NCBI GenBank assembly: GCA_022799035.1
Contig: JAAWNQ010000001.1
Span: 62,001 to 126,000, forward strand
DNA length: 64,000 nt
Direction: 5' to 3'
Origin: Oscillospiraceae bacterium
GTDB lineage: Bacteria > Bacillota > Clostridia > Oscillospirales > Oscillospiraceae
The notes beneath the pieces are model-generated. The model did no database searches and was not told the DNA's origin. It saw only the letters and a list, made by a program, of their open reading frames with translations. Made by a program: the position numbers and the translations under genes. Positions 9,041 to 17,118 of the stretch are shown in pieces (the stretch's first letter is position 1; every line of letters starts with the position of its first letter).

Positions 9041-10183
9041 ATGAAGCGTATTCTGGTAAGTCTGCTGATTTTTGGGCTTCTGGTTCCCTCCTGCCTGGGG
9101 GCGGAGAGGACCCCGCCCCCTATCTCTGCCGAGGCCGCCATCCTGATGGACGCCGAGAGCGGAAGGATCCTTTATGAGAGGGACGCCCACTCCAAACGGC
9201 TGATCGCCAGTACCACCAAGTTGATGACCGCCCTGGTGGCGGTGGGTTCCACCCCGGATCTGGATAGGGTCATGGAGATGAAGCCGGAATATCAGGCGGA
9301 GGGGTCCTCCATGTATCTGAAGGTGGGGGAGAAGCTGACCTTGAAGGAACTGCTCTATGGTCTTCTTCTGGCCTCCGGCAATGACGCCGCCCTGGCTATC
9401 GCGGGGGGGTGCGCTGGAGATGTGGAGACCTTTGTGGGCTGGATGAACGAATGGGCCGCCGACCTGGGGATGGAGAACAGTCATTTCGCAAACCCCAACG
9501 GACTGGACCACCCGGAGCATTACTCCACCGCCTATGATATGGCCCTCCTTGCCCAGGCGGTGCTGAAGGAGGAGACCCTGAAGGAGATGGTGGCCACCCG
9601 GTCCATCACTGCGGCGGGACGGAGCTTGACCAACCACAACAAGCTGCTGTGGCAGTATGAGGGCTGCCGGGGGATGAAGACCGGCTACACGGACGCGGCG
9701 GGACGGACCCTAGTCTCATGCGCCACCAGGGGAAACCAGACTCTGATCTGTGTTACCCTGAAGGACCGGGATGACTGGAAGGATCACGCAGCCCTTTTTG
9801 ACTACGGCTTTGAGGCTTGGCCCGCCCACCTGCTGGCCCGGAGCGGGAAGGGGTTCCGGGTTCTGCCGGTGACGGGGAGCCTGATCCCTCAGGTGGAGGT
9901 GGAGACAGCGGCCCAGGTGGTCTACCCCCTGTCTGCCCAGGAGCGGGTGAGGGCGGAGATCACCTTGCCGGATCAGGTGGAGGCCCCTGTGGAGAAGGGG
10001 GATATTGCGGGGAAGATATCCTTCCGGGTGGGGGAGGAGGAGATCGGGGAGACCTATCTTCTTTACGCCGCCGATATCCCGGCGGATCTGCCCGGCCCCA
10101 CGATGTTTCAGCGGATGAGAGATCTGCTTCGCGGCGAGGGGGAGGTATCCTCCCTGGCCGCGTTTTGCCTAAAAGGGTGGTGA
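9041..10183 (+). CDS. D-alanyl-D-alanine carboxypeptidase (DacB/DacF type, S11)
   Basis: Secreted low-molecular-weight penicillin-binding protein of 380 residues. A signal peptide covers 1-20 (cleavage near CLGAE). The three active-site motifs are Ser57-Thr-Thr-Lys60, SGN near 113 and KTG near 212. A C-terminal beta-rich PBP5-like domain (~280-360) is followed by a hydrophobic/amphipathic tail for membrane attachment. It trims the terminal D-Ala from the peptidoglycan stem peptide. In Bacillus the equivalent dacB is followed by spmA-spmB and rluB; here rluB follows directly. Confidence 0.94.
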   Translation: MKRILVSLLIFGLLVPSCLGAERTPPPISAEAAILMDAESGRILYERDAHSKRLIASTTKLMTALVAVGSTPDLDRVMEMKPEYQAEGSSMYLKVGEKLTLKELLYGLLLASGNDAALAIAGGCAGDVETFVGWMNEWAADLGMENSHFANPNGLDHPEHYSTAYDMALLAQAVLKEETLKEMVATRSITAAGRSLTNHNKLLWQYEGCRGMKTGYTDAAGRTLVSCATRGNQTLICVTLKDRDDWKDHAALFDYGFEAWPAHLLARSGKGFRVLPVTGSLIPQVEVETAAQVVYPLSAQERVRAEITLPDQVEAPVEKGDIAGKISFRVGEEEIGETYLLYAADIPADLPGPTMFQRMRDLLRGEGEVSSLAAFCLKGW

Positions 10184-10189
10184 TGGTCT

Positions 10190-10897
10190 GTGGAAGAAAG
10201 ACTGCAAAAGCTTCTCTCCGCCGCCGGGGTATGCTCCCGCCGGACGGCGGAGGAGTACATAGCCGCCGGACGGGTGAGGGTCAACGGCTGCGTCGCCCGG
10301 GTGGGGGAGAAGGCGGACCTGGAGAGAGACTCGGTTTTGGTGGATGGGAAGCCCCTGGGAGGCGGCGGAGAGCGAGTGTGGCTCATGCTCCATAAACCCA
10401 GAGGGTACGTGACCACCCTCTCTGACGAGAAAGGGCGAAGGACGGCGGCGGAGCTGGTGGCGGATTGTGGGATCCGGGTCTGGCCGGTGGGACGGCTGGA
10501 CCTGAATTCCGAGGGCCTGCTTCTGTTCACCAACGATGGGGAGGGGACCAACCGGCTCCTTCACCCCAGTCATGAGGTGGAGAAGGAGTACCATGTGACG
10601 GTGGAGGGGGACCTGTCCGCCGCGCTGCCGGTGCTCTCGGGACCGCTGGAGCTGGACGGCCAGCCCTTGGCTCCGGCGGGGATAAGGGTGATAAAAAAGA
10701 CCGCTGAGGGGGGGATCCTCTCGGTGGTCATCCACGAGGGGAAAAACCGGCAGGTCCGGAGGATGTGCGCTTTGGCGGGGCTGGAGGTCCGGCGGCTGGT
10801 CCGGGTCCGGGAGGGGAGCCTTGGCCTGGGGAGGCTGGCGCCGGGGAGGTGGCGGTTTCTATCCCCTGGGGAACTTCGTGATATGGGCATTTTTTGA
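10190..10897 (+). CDS. rluB: 23S rRNA pseudouridine synthase (RluB/RsuA family)
   Basis: A 235-residue RsuA-type pseudouridine synthase. An S4 RNA-binding domain spans ~1-60 (RLQKLLSAAGVCSRRTAEE). The catalytic Asp104 is in GRLDLNSEGLLL, and the C-terminal KNRQVRRM motif is typical of the RsuA/RluB/E/F group. The likely target is U2605 of 23S rRNA, inferred from family and its neighbours scpAB. The start is GTG at 10190, seven bases after the carboxypeptidase stop, with AAGGGTGG upstream. Confidence 0.93.
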   Translation: MEERLQKLLSAAGVCSRRTAEEYIAAGRVRVNGCVARVGEKADLERDSVLVDGKPLGGGGERVWLMLHKPRGYVTTLSDEKGRRTAAELVADCGIRVWPVGRLDLNSEGLLLFTNDGEGTNRLLHPSHEVEKEYHVTVEGDLSAALPVLSGPLELDGQPLAPAGIRVIKKTAEGGILSVVIHEGKNRQVRRMCALAGLEVRRLVRVREGSLGLGRLAPGRWRFLSPGELRDMGIF

Positions 10898-10937
10898 AAA
10901 TTTGCAGGATGAGTGAGAGAAAACTTGCAAAAAACAG

Positions 10938-10966
10938 TTGCTTTTCTTGTGGAATCCAGCTATGAT
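10938..10966 (+). promoter_or_regulatory. Sigma-A-type promoter of the rpiR-BaiN-cmk-plsC-ispH unit
   Basis: TTGCTT at 10938-10943 and TATGAT at 10961-10966 with 17 bp between, in an AT-rich gap after rluB and 38 bp ahead of the regulator start. Confidence 0.75.
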
Positions 10967-11003
10967 AGAGACTGCTGATTGCCAAGAAAAGCGAGGTCGT
11001 TTT

Positions 11004-11867
11004 ATGCCGAAAGATATTCTGACACGCATACAGAGCGAGATGAAGGGCTTCTCCAAGGGGCAGAAGCTGATCGCCAACTACATTCTGAATTCTTACGACA
11101 AGGCTGCCTTTATGACCGCCAGCAGGCTGGGACAGACGGTGAAGGTCAGCGAGTCCACCGTGGTCCGCTTTGCCGCAGAGTTAGGGTATGACGGGTATCC
11201 CGCCATGCAGAAGGCGCTGCAGGAGATGATCCGGAACAAGCTTACCGCGGTGCAGCGGATCGAGGTGTCCAACGACAGGATGAGCAACCATGACATCCTG
11301 CCCATGGTGATGCACGCGGACGCGGAGAATATCCGCCTTACCCTGGAGGAGGTGGACCGGATCAGCTTTGACGCTGCGGTGGACGCCTTCCTTGGGGCCA
11401 GGAAGATTTATATTTTAGGGGTTCGGTCGGCCTACGCCCTGTCCAGTTTTCTTGGATTTTACTTCAATATGATGTTTGAGAACGTGGTGGTGGTCAACAC
11501 CAACTCCTCTAGCGAGCTTTTTGAGCAGATCCTTCGGATCGGGGAGGGGGATGTGCTGGTAGGGATCAGCTTCCCCCGGTACTCCAAGCGGACCCTGAAG
11601 GCGGTGGGATACGCCAAGGGGAGGGGGGCTACCGCTATCGCCATCACAGACTCCCAGGCATCCCCTCTGGCGGGGATGGCGGACCATACCCTGCTGGCCC
11701 GGAGTGATATGGTCTCCTTTGTGGACTCTCTGGTGGCGCCTTTGTCCCTGGTGAACGCGCTCATTGCGGCGGTGAGCCGCAGGAAGGGAACTGAGATCCA
11801 GGGGACTTTCCGGGAACTGGAGCAGATCTGGGAGGAGTACCAGGTCTATGAGAAAACCGATGAGTGA
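11004..11867 (+). CDS. MurR/RpiR family transcriptional regulator
   Basis: A 287-residue repressor or activator with an N-terminal helix-turn-helix of the HTH_6 type (~1-75, including SESTVVRFAAELGYDGY) and a C-terminal SIS sugar-phosphate isomerase-like domain (~115-250) that would bind a phosphosugar. The ATG at 11004 is used because it begins the conserved domain and lies downstream of the promoter. Sugar target unknown: no sugar-phosphate gene is next to it. Its end overlaps the flavoprotein start by 20 bp, so it belongs to a mainly housekeeping operon rather than a sugar operon. Confidence 0.92.
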   Translation: MPKDILTRIQSEMKGFSKGQKLIANYILNSYDKAAFMTASRLGQTVKVSESTVVRFAAELGYDGYPAMQKALQEMIRNKLTAVQRIEVSNDRMSNHDILPMVMHADAENIRLTLEEVDRISFDAAVDAFLGARKIYILGVRSAYALSSFLGFYFNMMFENVVVVNTNSSSELFEQILRIGEGDVLVGISFPRYSKRTLKAVGYAKGRGATAIAITDSQASPLAGMADHTLLARSDMVSFVDSLVAPLSLVNALIAAVSRRKGTEIQGTFRELEQIWEEYQVYEKTDE

Positions 11868-13098
11868 TATCGTTGTGATCGGCGGGGGAGCCGCTGGGTG
11901 TATGGCAGCCCTCGCCGCCGCGGAACAGGGGGCGGAAGTCCTTCTGCTGGAGCGAAATCCTAAACTGGGCAGAAAAATCTATATTACCGGGAAAGGCCGT
12001 TGCAACCTTACCAACAACTCCCCGGTCCAGGAGTGTCTGGCGAATATTCCCCACAACGGGAAATTTTTGATGAGCGCCCTGGCCCAGTTCCCTCCCCAGG
12101 AGGTCATGGCTTTCTTCGAGGGCCTTGGGGTCCCCCTGAAAACAGAGCGGGGGAACCGGGTCTTTCCCTGTTCGGATAAGGCGGCGGATGTGATTGACGC
12201 TCTCCTCCGGGTCCTTCGCAAAGTGGGGGTCAGGATCCAGCAGGAACGGGGCCAAGCCCTTGTGCTGGATGGGGATGCGGTGGTTGGAGTGAAGGGGGAG
12301 ACCGGGACCCGCTATAACTGTAAAGCGGTTGTCCTTGCGACTGGCGGGATATCCTATCCAGCCACTGGTTCCACCGGAGATGGATACCGGCTGGCAAAGA
12401 CGGTGGGCCATACCGTTCAGCCTCCCAGGGGCTCTTTGGTTCCGCTGGAGGTGGAGGGGTGCGCCTCTATGCAGGGGCTGTCCCTGCGGAATGTTGGACT
12501 GACCGTCAGGAATGGAAAGAACAAGGTGGTTTTTCAAGAGCAGGGGGAGCTGCTCTTTACCCATTTCGGTCTGTCCGGGCCGCTGATCCTCAGCGCCAGC
12601 GCCCATATGCGGGAGTTTGACACAGACCGGTATACCCTGCACCTGGACCTGAAGCCGGCTTTGGACGAGGAGACCCTGGATCGCCGGTTGGTCCGAGAAC
12701 TGACCCTGGGATCCAACCGGGATCTTCGTCATATTCTGGAGACCTTGGAGCCCAAAGCCCTGATTCCTTTGATCCTGGAGAGAGCTGGGGGGGAGGGAGG
12801 AGAGAAGGCCAACAGTGTGACCAAGGCACAGCGGCGGGAATTGTTGGGGACATTGAAGGATCTGAGTTTTTCTGTTTCCGGCCCCCGCCGGGTGGAGGAG
12901 GCCATCGTAACTGCCGGAGGGGTGACGGTGAAGGAGGTTTCCCCAAAGGATATGTCCTCCAAGCTGTGTAAGGGGCTTTACATCGCAGGGGAACTGCTGG
13001 ACGTAGACGCCTACACCGGTGGGTTCAACCTTCAGATCGCTTGGTCCACGGGCCGGGCGGCGGGACGGGGCGCAGCGGGATACTGCGGGAAGGAGTAA
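11848..13098 (+). CDS. NAD(P)/FAD-dependent oxidoreductase, BaiN/YhiN (HI0933) family
   Basis: A 416-residue flavoprotein with the Rossmann dinucleotide motif GGGAAGCMAAL near 13-23 and the family signature GRKIYITGKGRCNLTN (~44-59). A GGxSYPATGSTGDGY segment and the C-terminal FAD motif GELLDVDAYTGGFNLQIAW are also present. BaiN, a member of this family, was linked to reductive bile acid 7-dehydroxylation, but most members are uncharacterised. GGAGGAG 10 bases upstream supports the ATG at 11848. It is translated in a frame overlapping the RpiR gene end. Confidence 0.9.
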   Translation: MRKPMSDIVVIGGGAAGCMAALAAAEQGAEVLLLERNPKLGRKIYITGKGRCNLTNNSPVQECLANIPHNGKFLMSALAQFPPQEVMAFFEGLGVPLKTERGNRVFPCSDKAADVIDALLRVLRKVGVRIQQERGQALVLDGDAVVGVKGETGTRYNCKAVVLATGGISYPATGSTGDGYRLAKTVGHTVQPPRGSLVPLEVEGCASMQGLSLRNVGLTVRNGKNKVVFQEQGELLFTHFGLSGPLILSASAHMREFDTDRYTLHLDLKPALDEETLDRRLVRELTLGSNRDLRHILETLEPKALIPLILERAGGEGGEKANSVTKAQRRELLGTLKDLSFSVSGPRRVEEAIVTAGGVTVKEVSPKDMSSKLCKGLYIAGELLDVDAYTGGFNLQIAWSTGRAAGRGAAGYCGKE

Positions 13099-13101
13099 GC
13101 T

Positions 13102-13776
13102 ATGGAATATAAGAGTATTGCCATTGACGGCCCCTCCGGGGCGGGAAAGAGCACCATGGCAAAGGCCTTGGCCACCCGGCTGGGTTTTCTGTATGTGGAT
13201 ACCGGAGCTATCTACCGGACTTTGGGGCTGTTTGCCTTGGACAATGGGGCGGACCCTGGGGACTGGAACCAGGTGGAGCCTTTGCTGCCCCAGGTGTCTA
13301 TCCGGATGGATTACGCCGATGACGGGCTCCAGCATATGTATCTTGGGGAGCGGGATGTGACCGAAGTCATACGCCGCCCGGAGATCTCTGACGCGGCCTC
13401 CAAGATCTCCGCGATCCCGGAGGTTCGGGCTTTTCTCATGGGAATGCAGCGGGATATGGCGAAAAGCCATCATGTGGTCATGGATGGACGGGACATTGGT
13501 ACTGTGGTCCTGCCCGAGGCGGATGTGAAGATCTTTCTCACGGCCTCCCCGGAGGAGCGGGCGGGCCGCCGCCACACGGAGCTGCAGGGCCGCGGCACTC
13601 CGGTGGATTATGAGACGGTACTGGCCGACATCATTGAGCGGGACGCCCGGGATTCGGGCCGCTCCGCCGCCCCGCTGAAGCAGGCGGAGGACGCTGTTTT
13701 GATAGATACTACGGGGGTCACTCTGGAGGAAAGCTTTCAGCTTTTACTCCAAACAGTACAGGAGCATATGGCATGA
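13102..13776 (+). CDS. cmk: Cytidylate kinase
   Basis: A 224-residue P-loop kinase converting (d)CMP to (d)CDP. The Walker A GPSGAGKST is at 10-18. The CMP-binding region DTGAIYRTLGLFA and the DGRDIGTVVLP motif (~130-140) are typical of the family, and the lid Arg-rich REERxxRR appears as EERAGRRHTEL. It has AAGGAG in front and overlaps plsC by 4 bp. The cmk-plsC-ispH order is standard in Clostridia. Confidence 0.96.
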   Translation: MEYKSIAIDGPSGAGKSTMAKALATRLGFLYVDTGAIYRTLGLFALDNGADPGDWNQVEPLLPQVSIRMDYADDGLQHMYLGERDVTEVIRRPEISDAASKISAIPEVRAFLMGMQRDMAKSHHVVMDGRDIGTVVLPEADVKIFLTASPEERAGRRHTELQGRGTPVDYETVLADIIERDARDSGRSAAPLKQAEDAVLIDTTGVTLEESFQLLLQTVQEHMA

Positions 13777-14369
13777 AAACTTTTTTTGCGGTGATCTACT
13801 GTGTGGTGTGGCCCTTTTTTAATCTGTTTCACCCCTGCAAGGCCGTTGGAAGGGAGAATATCCCGGAGGGGGCGGCCATTCTCTGCCCCAATCATACCCG
13901 GATGAGCGACCCCTTTTTTGTCGTTTTCGCCATGGGTTTAGGGATAAGACCCAGGGTCATGGCGAAGGCGGAGGTGATGCGGGTGCCGGTCATCGGGTGG
14001 CTTTTGAAAAAGGCGGGGGTCTTTGCCGTGGAACGGGGCAAGTCTGATGTGGGAGCGGCCAAGGAAGCCATCAAGTGTCTCAAGGGTGAGGATAAGCTTC
14101 TCCTTTTCCCGGAGGGGACCCGCCACAAGGATGGGACTATAGACGAGGCGGGAAAGACGGGGGCTGCCATGTTCTCTGTTCGTACCGGAGCGCCTTTGGT
14201 ACCCATCTACATCCCGGCGGAAAAGCGGTGGTTCCGCCGGACTCCCGTAGTGTTTGGGGAACCCTTTCTGCCTCGGGTGGAGGGGCGAAGGGGATCTGCT
14301 GATGAATACAAGGCTATTGCCAAAGATCTGATGGGGCGGATCTCCGCCCTGGAGGAGCGGGCAAGATGA
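13773..14369 (+). CDS. plsC: 1-acyl-sn-glycerol-3-phosphate acyltransferase
   Basis: Membrane-associated acyltransferase of 198 residues that makes phosphatidic acid from lysophosphatidic acid. The catalytic motif NHTRMSD has His41 and Asp46, and the glycerol-phosphate motif FPEGTRH lies near 110. One N-terminal hydrophobic stretch (1-20) probably anchors it. Both ends overlap neighbours by 4 bp (ATGA), indicating coupled translation with cmk and the ispH fusion. Confidence 0.94.
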   Translation: MKTFFAVIYCVVWPFFNLFHPCKAVGRENIPEGAAILCPNHTRMSDPFFVVFAMGLGIRPRVMAKAEVMRVPVIGWLLKKAGVFAVERGKSDVGAAKEAIKCLKGEDKLLLFPEGTRHKDGTIDEAGKTGAAMFSVRTGAPLVPIYIPAEKRWFRRTPVVFGEPFLPRVEGRRGSADEYKAIAKDLMGRISALEERAR

Positions 14370-16387
14370 GGGTAACACTGGCCAAGACCGCCGGGTTCTG
14401 CTATGGGGTCCGGCGGGCTGTGGAGCTGTCCCAGGAGACTGTGAACCTGGGCATTCCGTGCGTAATGCTGGGGCCGGTGATCCATAACCGGGCAGAGATC
14501 CGGCGGCTGGAGGCTCTGGGTATCGGTCTGGCGGAAAGTCTGGAGGTGGTTCCGGAGGGGGCGGCCGTCATTCTCCGTTCCCACGGGGAGGGGAAAGATG
14601 TTTTTGAGGCTCTGGAGCTCAGGGGGGCGAAGATCGTGGATACGACCTGCCCCAATGTCTCCCGGATCCACCGGATCGTGCGTCAGGCCCAGGAGGAGGG
14701 GCGGCGGGTAGTTATCGTTGGGGCGGTGGGTCATCCGGAGGTGAAGGCCATCGCCGGCTGGTGCCGGAATCCCTTGATATTTCAGGATGGAGAGGCTCTG
14801 GAGGAATACTTCAGGACCCACCCGGAGGAGGCCGGGGAAGCGGTCACCGTGGTGTCTCAGACCACCTCCACCCAAGCGGTCTGGAAAAAATCCGTAGAAA
14901 ATGCAAAAAAACTGTGTACAAATATCAAAATTTTTGATACAATATGTAATGCTACCTGTGCCAGACAGTCTGAGGCCCAGCAGTTAGCCGCCCAAAACGA
15001 CGCCGTGATCGTGGTGGGGGGCAGGGAAAGCGCAAACACCCGCAGGCTCTATGAGCTGTGTAAAGCGTTGTGTCCCAACACTGTTTGGATCGAAAACGCG
15101 GACGAGCTGGACCCGGCCCAATTTGACAGAGGGGCCAATGTGGCGATCACCGCGGGCGCGTCAACGCCGGTGTGGATCATAAAGGAGGTATATGACAAAA
15201 TGAGCGACGAAAACATGATGGAGATCGAGGAATCCTTCGCTGAACTGCTGGAGAAGTCGATCAAAACTTTGCATACGGGGGAGAAGGTCATGGGCGTAGT
15301 TACCGCGATTACGCCCACTGAGATCTATGTGGATCTCGGCACGAAGCACGCCGGTTACATACCGGTGGGTGAACTGACCGACGATCCCACTGCCAAAGTG
15401 GAGGAGCTGGTCAAGGTTGGCCAGGAGATCGAGGTCTTTGTGGTCCGGGTCAATGACGCTGAAGGCGTGGTCACCCTGTCCAAGAAGAAGCTGGATTCCG
15501 TCAAGAGCTGGGACGACGTGGAGAAGGCCTGCGAGGACAAGAGCGTGGTGGAAGGCGTCGTCACTGAGGAGAACAAGGGCGGCGTTGTGGTCAGCATTAA
15601 GGGCGTACGGGTGTTCATCCCTGCCTCTCAGACCGGTATCCCCCGGGATACCCCTATGACCGAGCTTCTGAAAAAGAAGGTCCAGCTTCGGATCACCGAG
15701 GTCAACCGGGCCCGTCGTCGGGTGGTTGGCTCCATCCGGGCGGTCACTGCCGCTGCCCGTGCTGAGAAGGCCGCGGAGGTCTGGAACGGGATCGAGGAGG
15801 GCAAGCAGTATCACGGTACTGTCAAGTCCCTCACCTCTTACGGCGCTTTTGTGGACATCGGTGGAGTGGACGGTATGGTTCACATTTCCGAGCTGTCCTG
15901 GAGCCGGATCAAGCACCCCTCCGAGGTGGTGAACCCCGGCGACGAGGTGGATGTGTATGTTATCTCCTTCGACGCGGAGAAACGGAAGATCTCTCTGGGT
16001 ATGAAGGACAAGAGCCAGGATCCCTGGGCTGTGTTCACCGAGAAGTATCATGTGGGTGACACCGCGACGGTGAAGGTGGTCAAGCTGATGACCTTCGGCG
16101 CTTTCGCTGAGGTCGTTCCCGGTGTGGATGGCCTTATCCACATCTCTCAGCTTGCCGATCGTCGGGTGGAGAAGCCCGCCGATGTGGTCAGCGAGGGCCA
16201 GGAGGTGGAGGTGAAGATCACCGACATCGACTATGATAAGAAGAAGGTGTCTTTGTCCATCCGTGCTTTGCTGGAGCCCTCCGAGCCTGTGACTGATCTG
16301 CAGGCCGAGGATGAGGTGGTAGCCAGCGCCAACGGCGAGACCGTTGAGGTGGCGGCCGAGCTCACCGACGAGGCTGATGGTGAGTAA
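14366..16387 (+). CDS. ispH: Bifunctional 4-hydroxy-3-methylbut-2-enyl diphosphate reductase / S1 RNA-binding protein
   Basis: A 673-residue fusion. Residues 1-~278 form IspH, the last MEP-pathway enzyme, with the 4Fe-4S ligands Cys12 (GFCYGVRR), Cys95 (DTTCPNV) and Cys194 (ICNATCARQ). Residues ~300-640 hold four S1 RNA-binding repeats beginning near 307, 393, 480 and 565; repeats 3 and 4 have the clear GxxxxGAFV/A signature. An acidic tail follows. The fusion is known in many Clostridia. At the junction Met279 has an in-frame internal ribosome site, and a promoter-like sequence lies in the IspH part, so a separate S1 protein may also be made. A terminator follows the stop. Confidence 0.95.
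   Translation: MRVTLAKTAGFCYGVRRAVELSQETVNLGIPCVMLGPVIHNRAEIRRLEALGIGLAESLEVVPEGAAVILRSHGEGKDVFEALELRGAKIVDTTCPNVSRIHRIVRQAQEEGRRVVIVGAVGHPEVKAIAGWCRNPLIFQDGEALEEYFRTHPEEAGEAVTVVSQTTSTQAVWKKSVENAKKLCTNIKIFDTICNATCARQSEAQQLAAQNDAVIVVGGRESANTRRLYELCKALCPNTVWIENADELDPAQFDRGANVAITAGASTPVWIIKEVYDKMSDENMMEIEESFAELLEKSIKTLHTGEKVMGVVTAITPTEIYVDLGTKHAGYIPVGELTDDPTAKVEELVKVGQEIEVFVVRVNDAEGVVTLSKKKLDSVKSWDDVEKACEDKSVVEGVVTEENKGGVVVSIKGVRVFIPASQTGIPRDTPMTELLKKKVQLRITEVNRARRRVVGSIRAVTAAARAEKAAEVWNGIEEGKQYHGTVKSLTSYGAFVDIGGVDGMVHISELSWSRIKHPSEVVNPGDEVDVYVISFDAEKRKISLGMKDKSQDPWAVFTEKYHVGDTATVKVVKLMTFGAFAEVVPGVDGLIHISQLADRRVEKPADVVSEGQEVEVKITDIDYDKKKVSLSIRALLEPSEPVTDLQAEDEVVASANGETVEVAAELTDEADGE
14915..14943 (+). 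promoter_or_regulatory. Candidate internal promoter inside the IspH part
   Basis: TGTACA at 14915-14920 and TACAAT at 14938-14943, 17 bp apart, inside a conspicuously AT-rich stretch (about 14884-14950) of otherwise GC-rich coding DNA. It lies ~257 bp ahead of the internal start at 15200. The stretch encodes the conserved NAKKLCTN..IFDTICNAT region, so part of the composition may be constrained by protein sequence. Confidence 0.4.
15181..15202 (+). promoter_or_regulatory. Internal ribosome binding site and ATG at the IspH/S1 junction
   Basis: AAAGGAGG at 15181-15188 is a near-perfect anti-16S match, 11 bases ahead of ATG 15200-15202. That ATG is in frame with the fusion (codon 279) and begins the linker MSDENMMEIEESF that leads into the first S1 repeat. 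Use of it would give a stand-alone 395-residue S1 protein. Confidence 0.5.
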
Positions 16388-16401
16388 AATCCATTAACAT
16401 C

Positions 16402-16444
16402 AAAAACAGCGCTGTTTTCTTTGGAAAATAGCGCTGTTTTTTCT
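16402..16444 (+). terminator. Intrinsic terminator after the ispH-S1 fusion
   Basis: Arms 16402-16413 and 16430-16441 (core ACAGCGCT/AGCGCTGT) form a long stem whose 3' side runs into a T-tract. Confidence 0.9.
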
Positions 16445-16472
16445 TGCATGTTGAGAAAAAAGGGTCTATAAT
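16444..16472 (+). promoter_or_regulatory. Sigma-A-type promoter of carD-ispD-ispF
   Basis: TTGCAT at 16444-16449 and TATAAT at 16467-16472 with a 17-bp spacer, starting at the end of the preceding terminator and 41 bp ahead of carD. Confidence 0.8.
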
Positions 16473-16512
16473 ACTATTTGGAAGAATAGGATACAGGGAA
16501 TAGGAGGGAAAT

Positions 16513-16992
16513 ATGTTTCAGGTTGGGGACAAGATCGTCCACCCAATGCACGGCGCGGGAGTTATTGATGAGATCACGACAAAGAGGATCAATGGGGTAA
16601 CAAGAGATTACTATATTTTGAAGCTGCCGGTGGGAGGGATGTTGGTGATGATCCCCACCGAGAGCAGTGAGGAGATCGGCGTGCGCCCGGTGATGGGGGC
16701 TGGGGAAGTGGATAAGCTTCTGGAGGCCCTGCCGGAGATCAAGGTGGAATCGGATCCCAACTGGAACAGGAGATATCGGGAGAATATGACCCGGTTGAAG
16801 AGCGGCGATCTGCTGGAGGTGGCCCGGGTAATGAAGGGGCTTATGCTTCGGGACGGAGAGCGGGGGCTGTCTACCGGGGAGCGGAAAATGCTCCATTCCG
16901 CCAGACAGATCCTGATTTCAGAGATCGTCATGTCAGAGGATTCCAGCTACGAGGATGTGGAGCAGAGGATCGATCTGGCGTTGGCTCAATAG
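16513..16992 (+). CDS. CarD family transcriptional regulator
   Basis: A 159-residue RNA polymerase-binding regulator. The N-terminal Tudor-like RNAP-interacting domain (1-~60, starting FQVGDKIVHPMHGAGVI) resembles that of the transcription-repair coupling factor. The C-terminal helical domain (~70-159) would contact promoter DNA. It is the short CarD/CdnL type. AGGAGGGAA precedes the ATG. The carD-ispD-ispF arrangement is shared with Bacillus and actinobacteria, and CarD probably acts globally, for example on rRNA promoters. Confidence 0.93.
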   Translation: MFQVGDKIVHPMHGAGVIDEITTKRINGVTRDYYILKLPVGGMLVMIPTESSEEIGVRPVMGAGEVDKLLEALPEIKVESDPNWNRRYRENMTRLKSGDLLEVARVMKGLMLRDGERGLSTGERKMLHSARQILISEIVMSEDSSYEDVEQRIDLALAQ

Positions 16993-17058
16993 AAACACGG
17001 ATAACAGAGCGGCTCCGTGGGGTCATGGGGTCCTGTGGGCAGACTGCTCCGGGGCCGG

Positions 17059-17080
17059 ATGACCTTGCGGGGTCATTTTA
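17059..17080 (+). terminator. Weak hairpin with short T-run between carD and ispD
   Basis: ATGACC at 17059-17064 pairs with GGTCAT at 17071-17076, followed by TTTAT. The stem is short, so at best a weak terminator; ispD and ispF may be partly expressed by read-through from carD. Confidence 0.35.
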
Positions 17081-17118
17081 TGGGTTGGCCGGGAAGAAAA
17101 AACAAGGAGATGGAAGCC

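Noticed and set aside
11761..13575. 604-codon minus-strand frame opposite the BaiN-type and cmk genes
   Set aside because: Spans two well-supported plus-strand genes and reads as low-complexity His/Pro/Gln-rich sequence.
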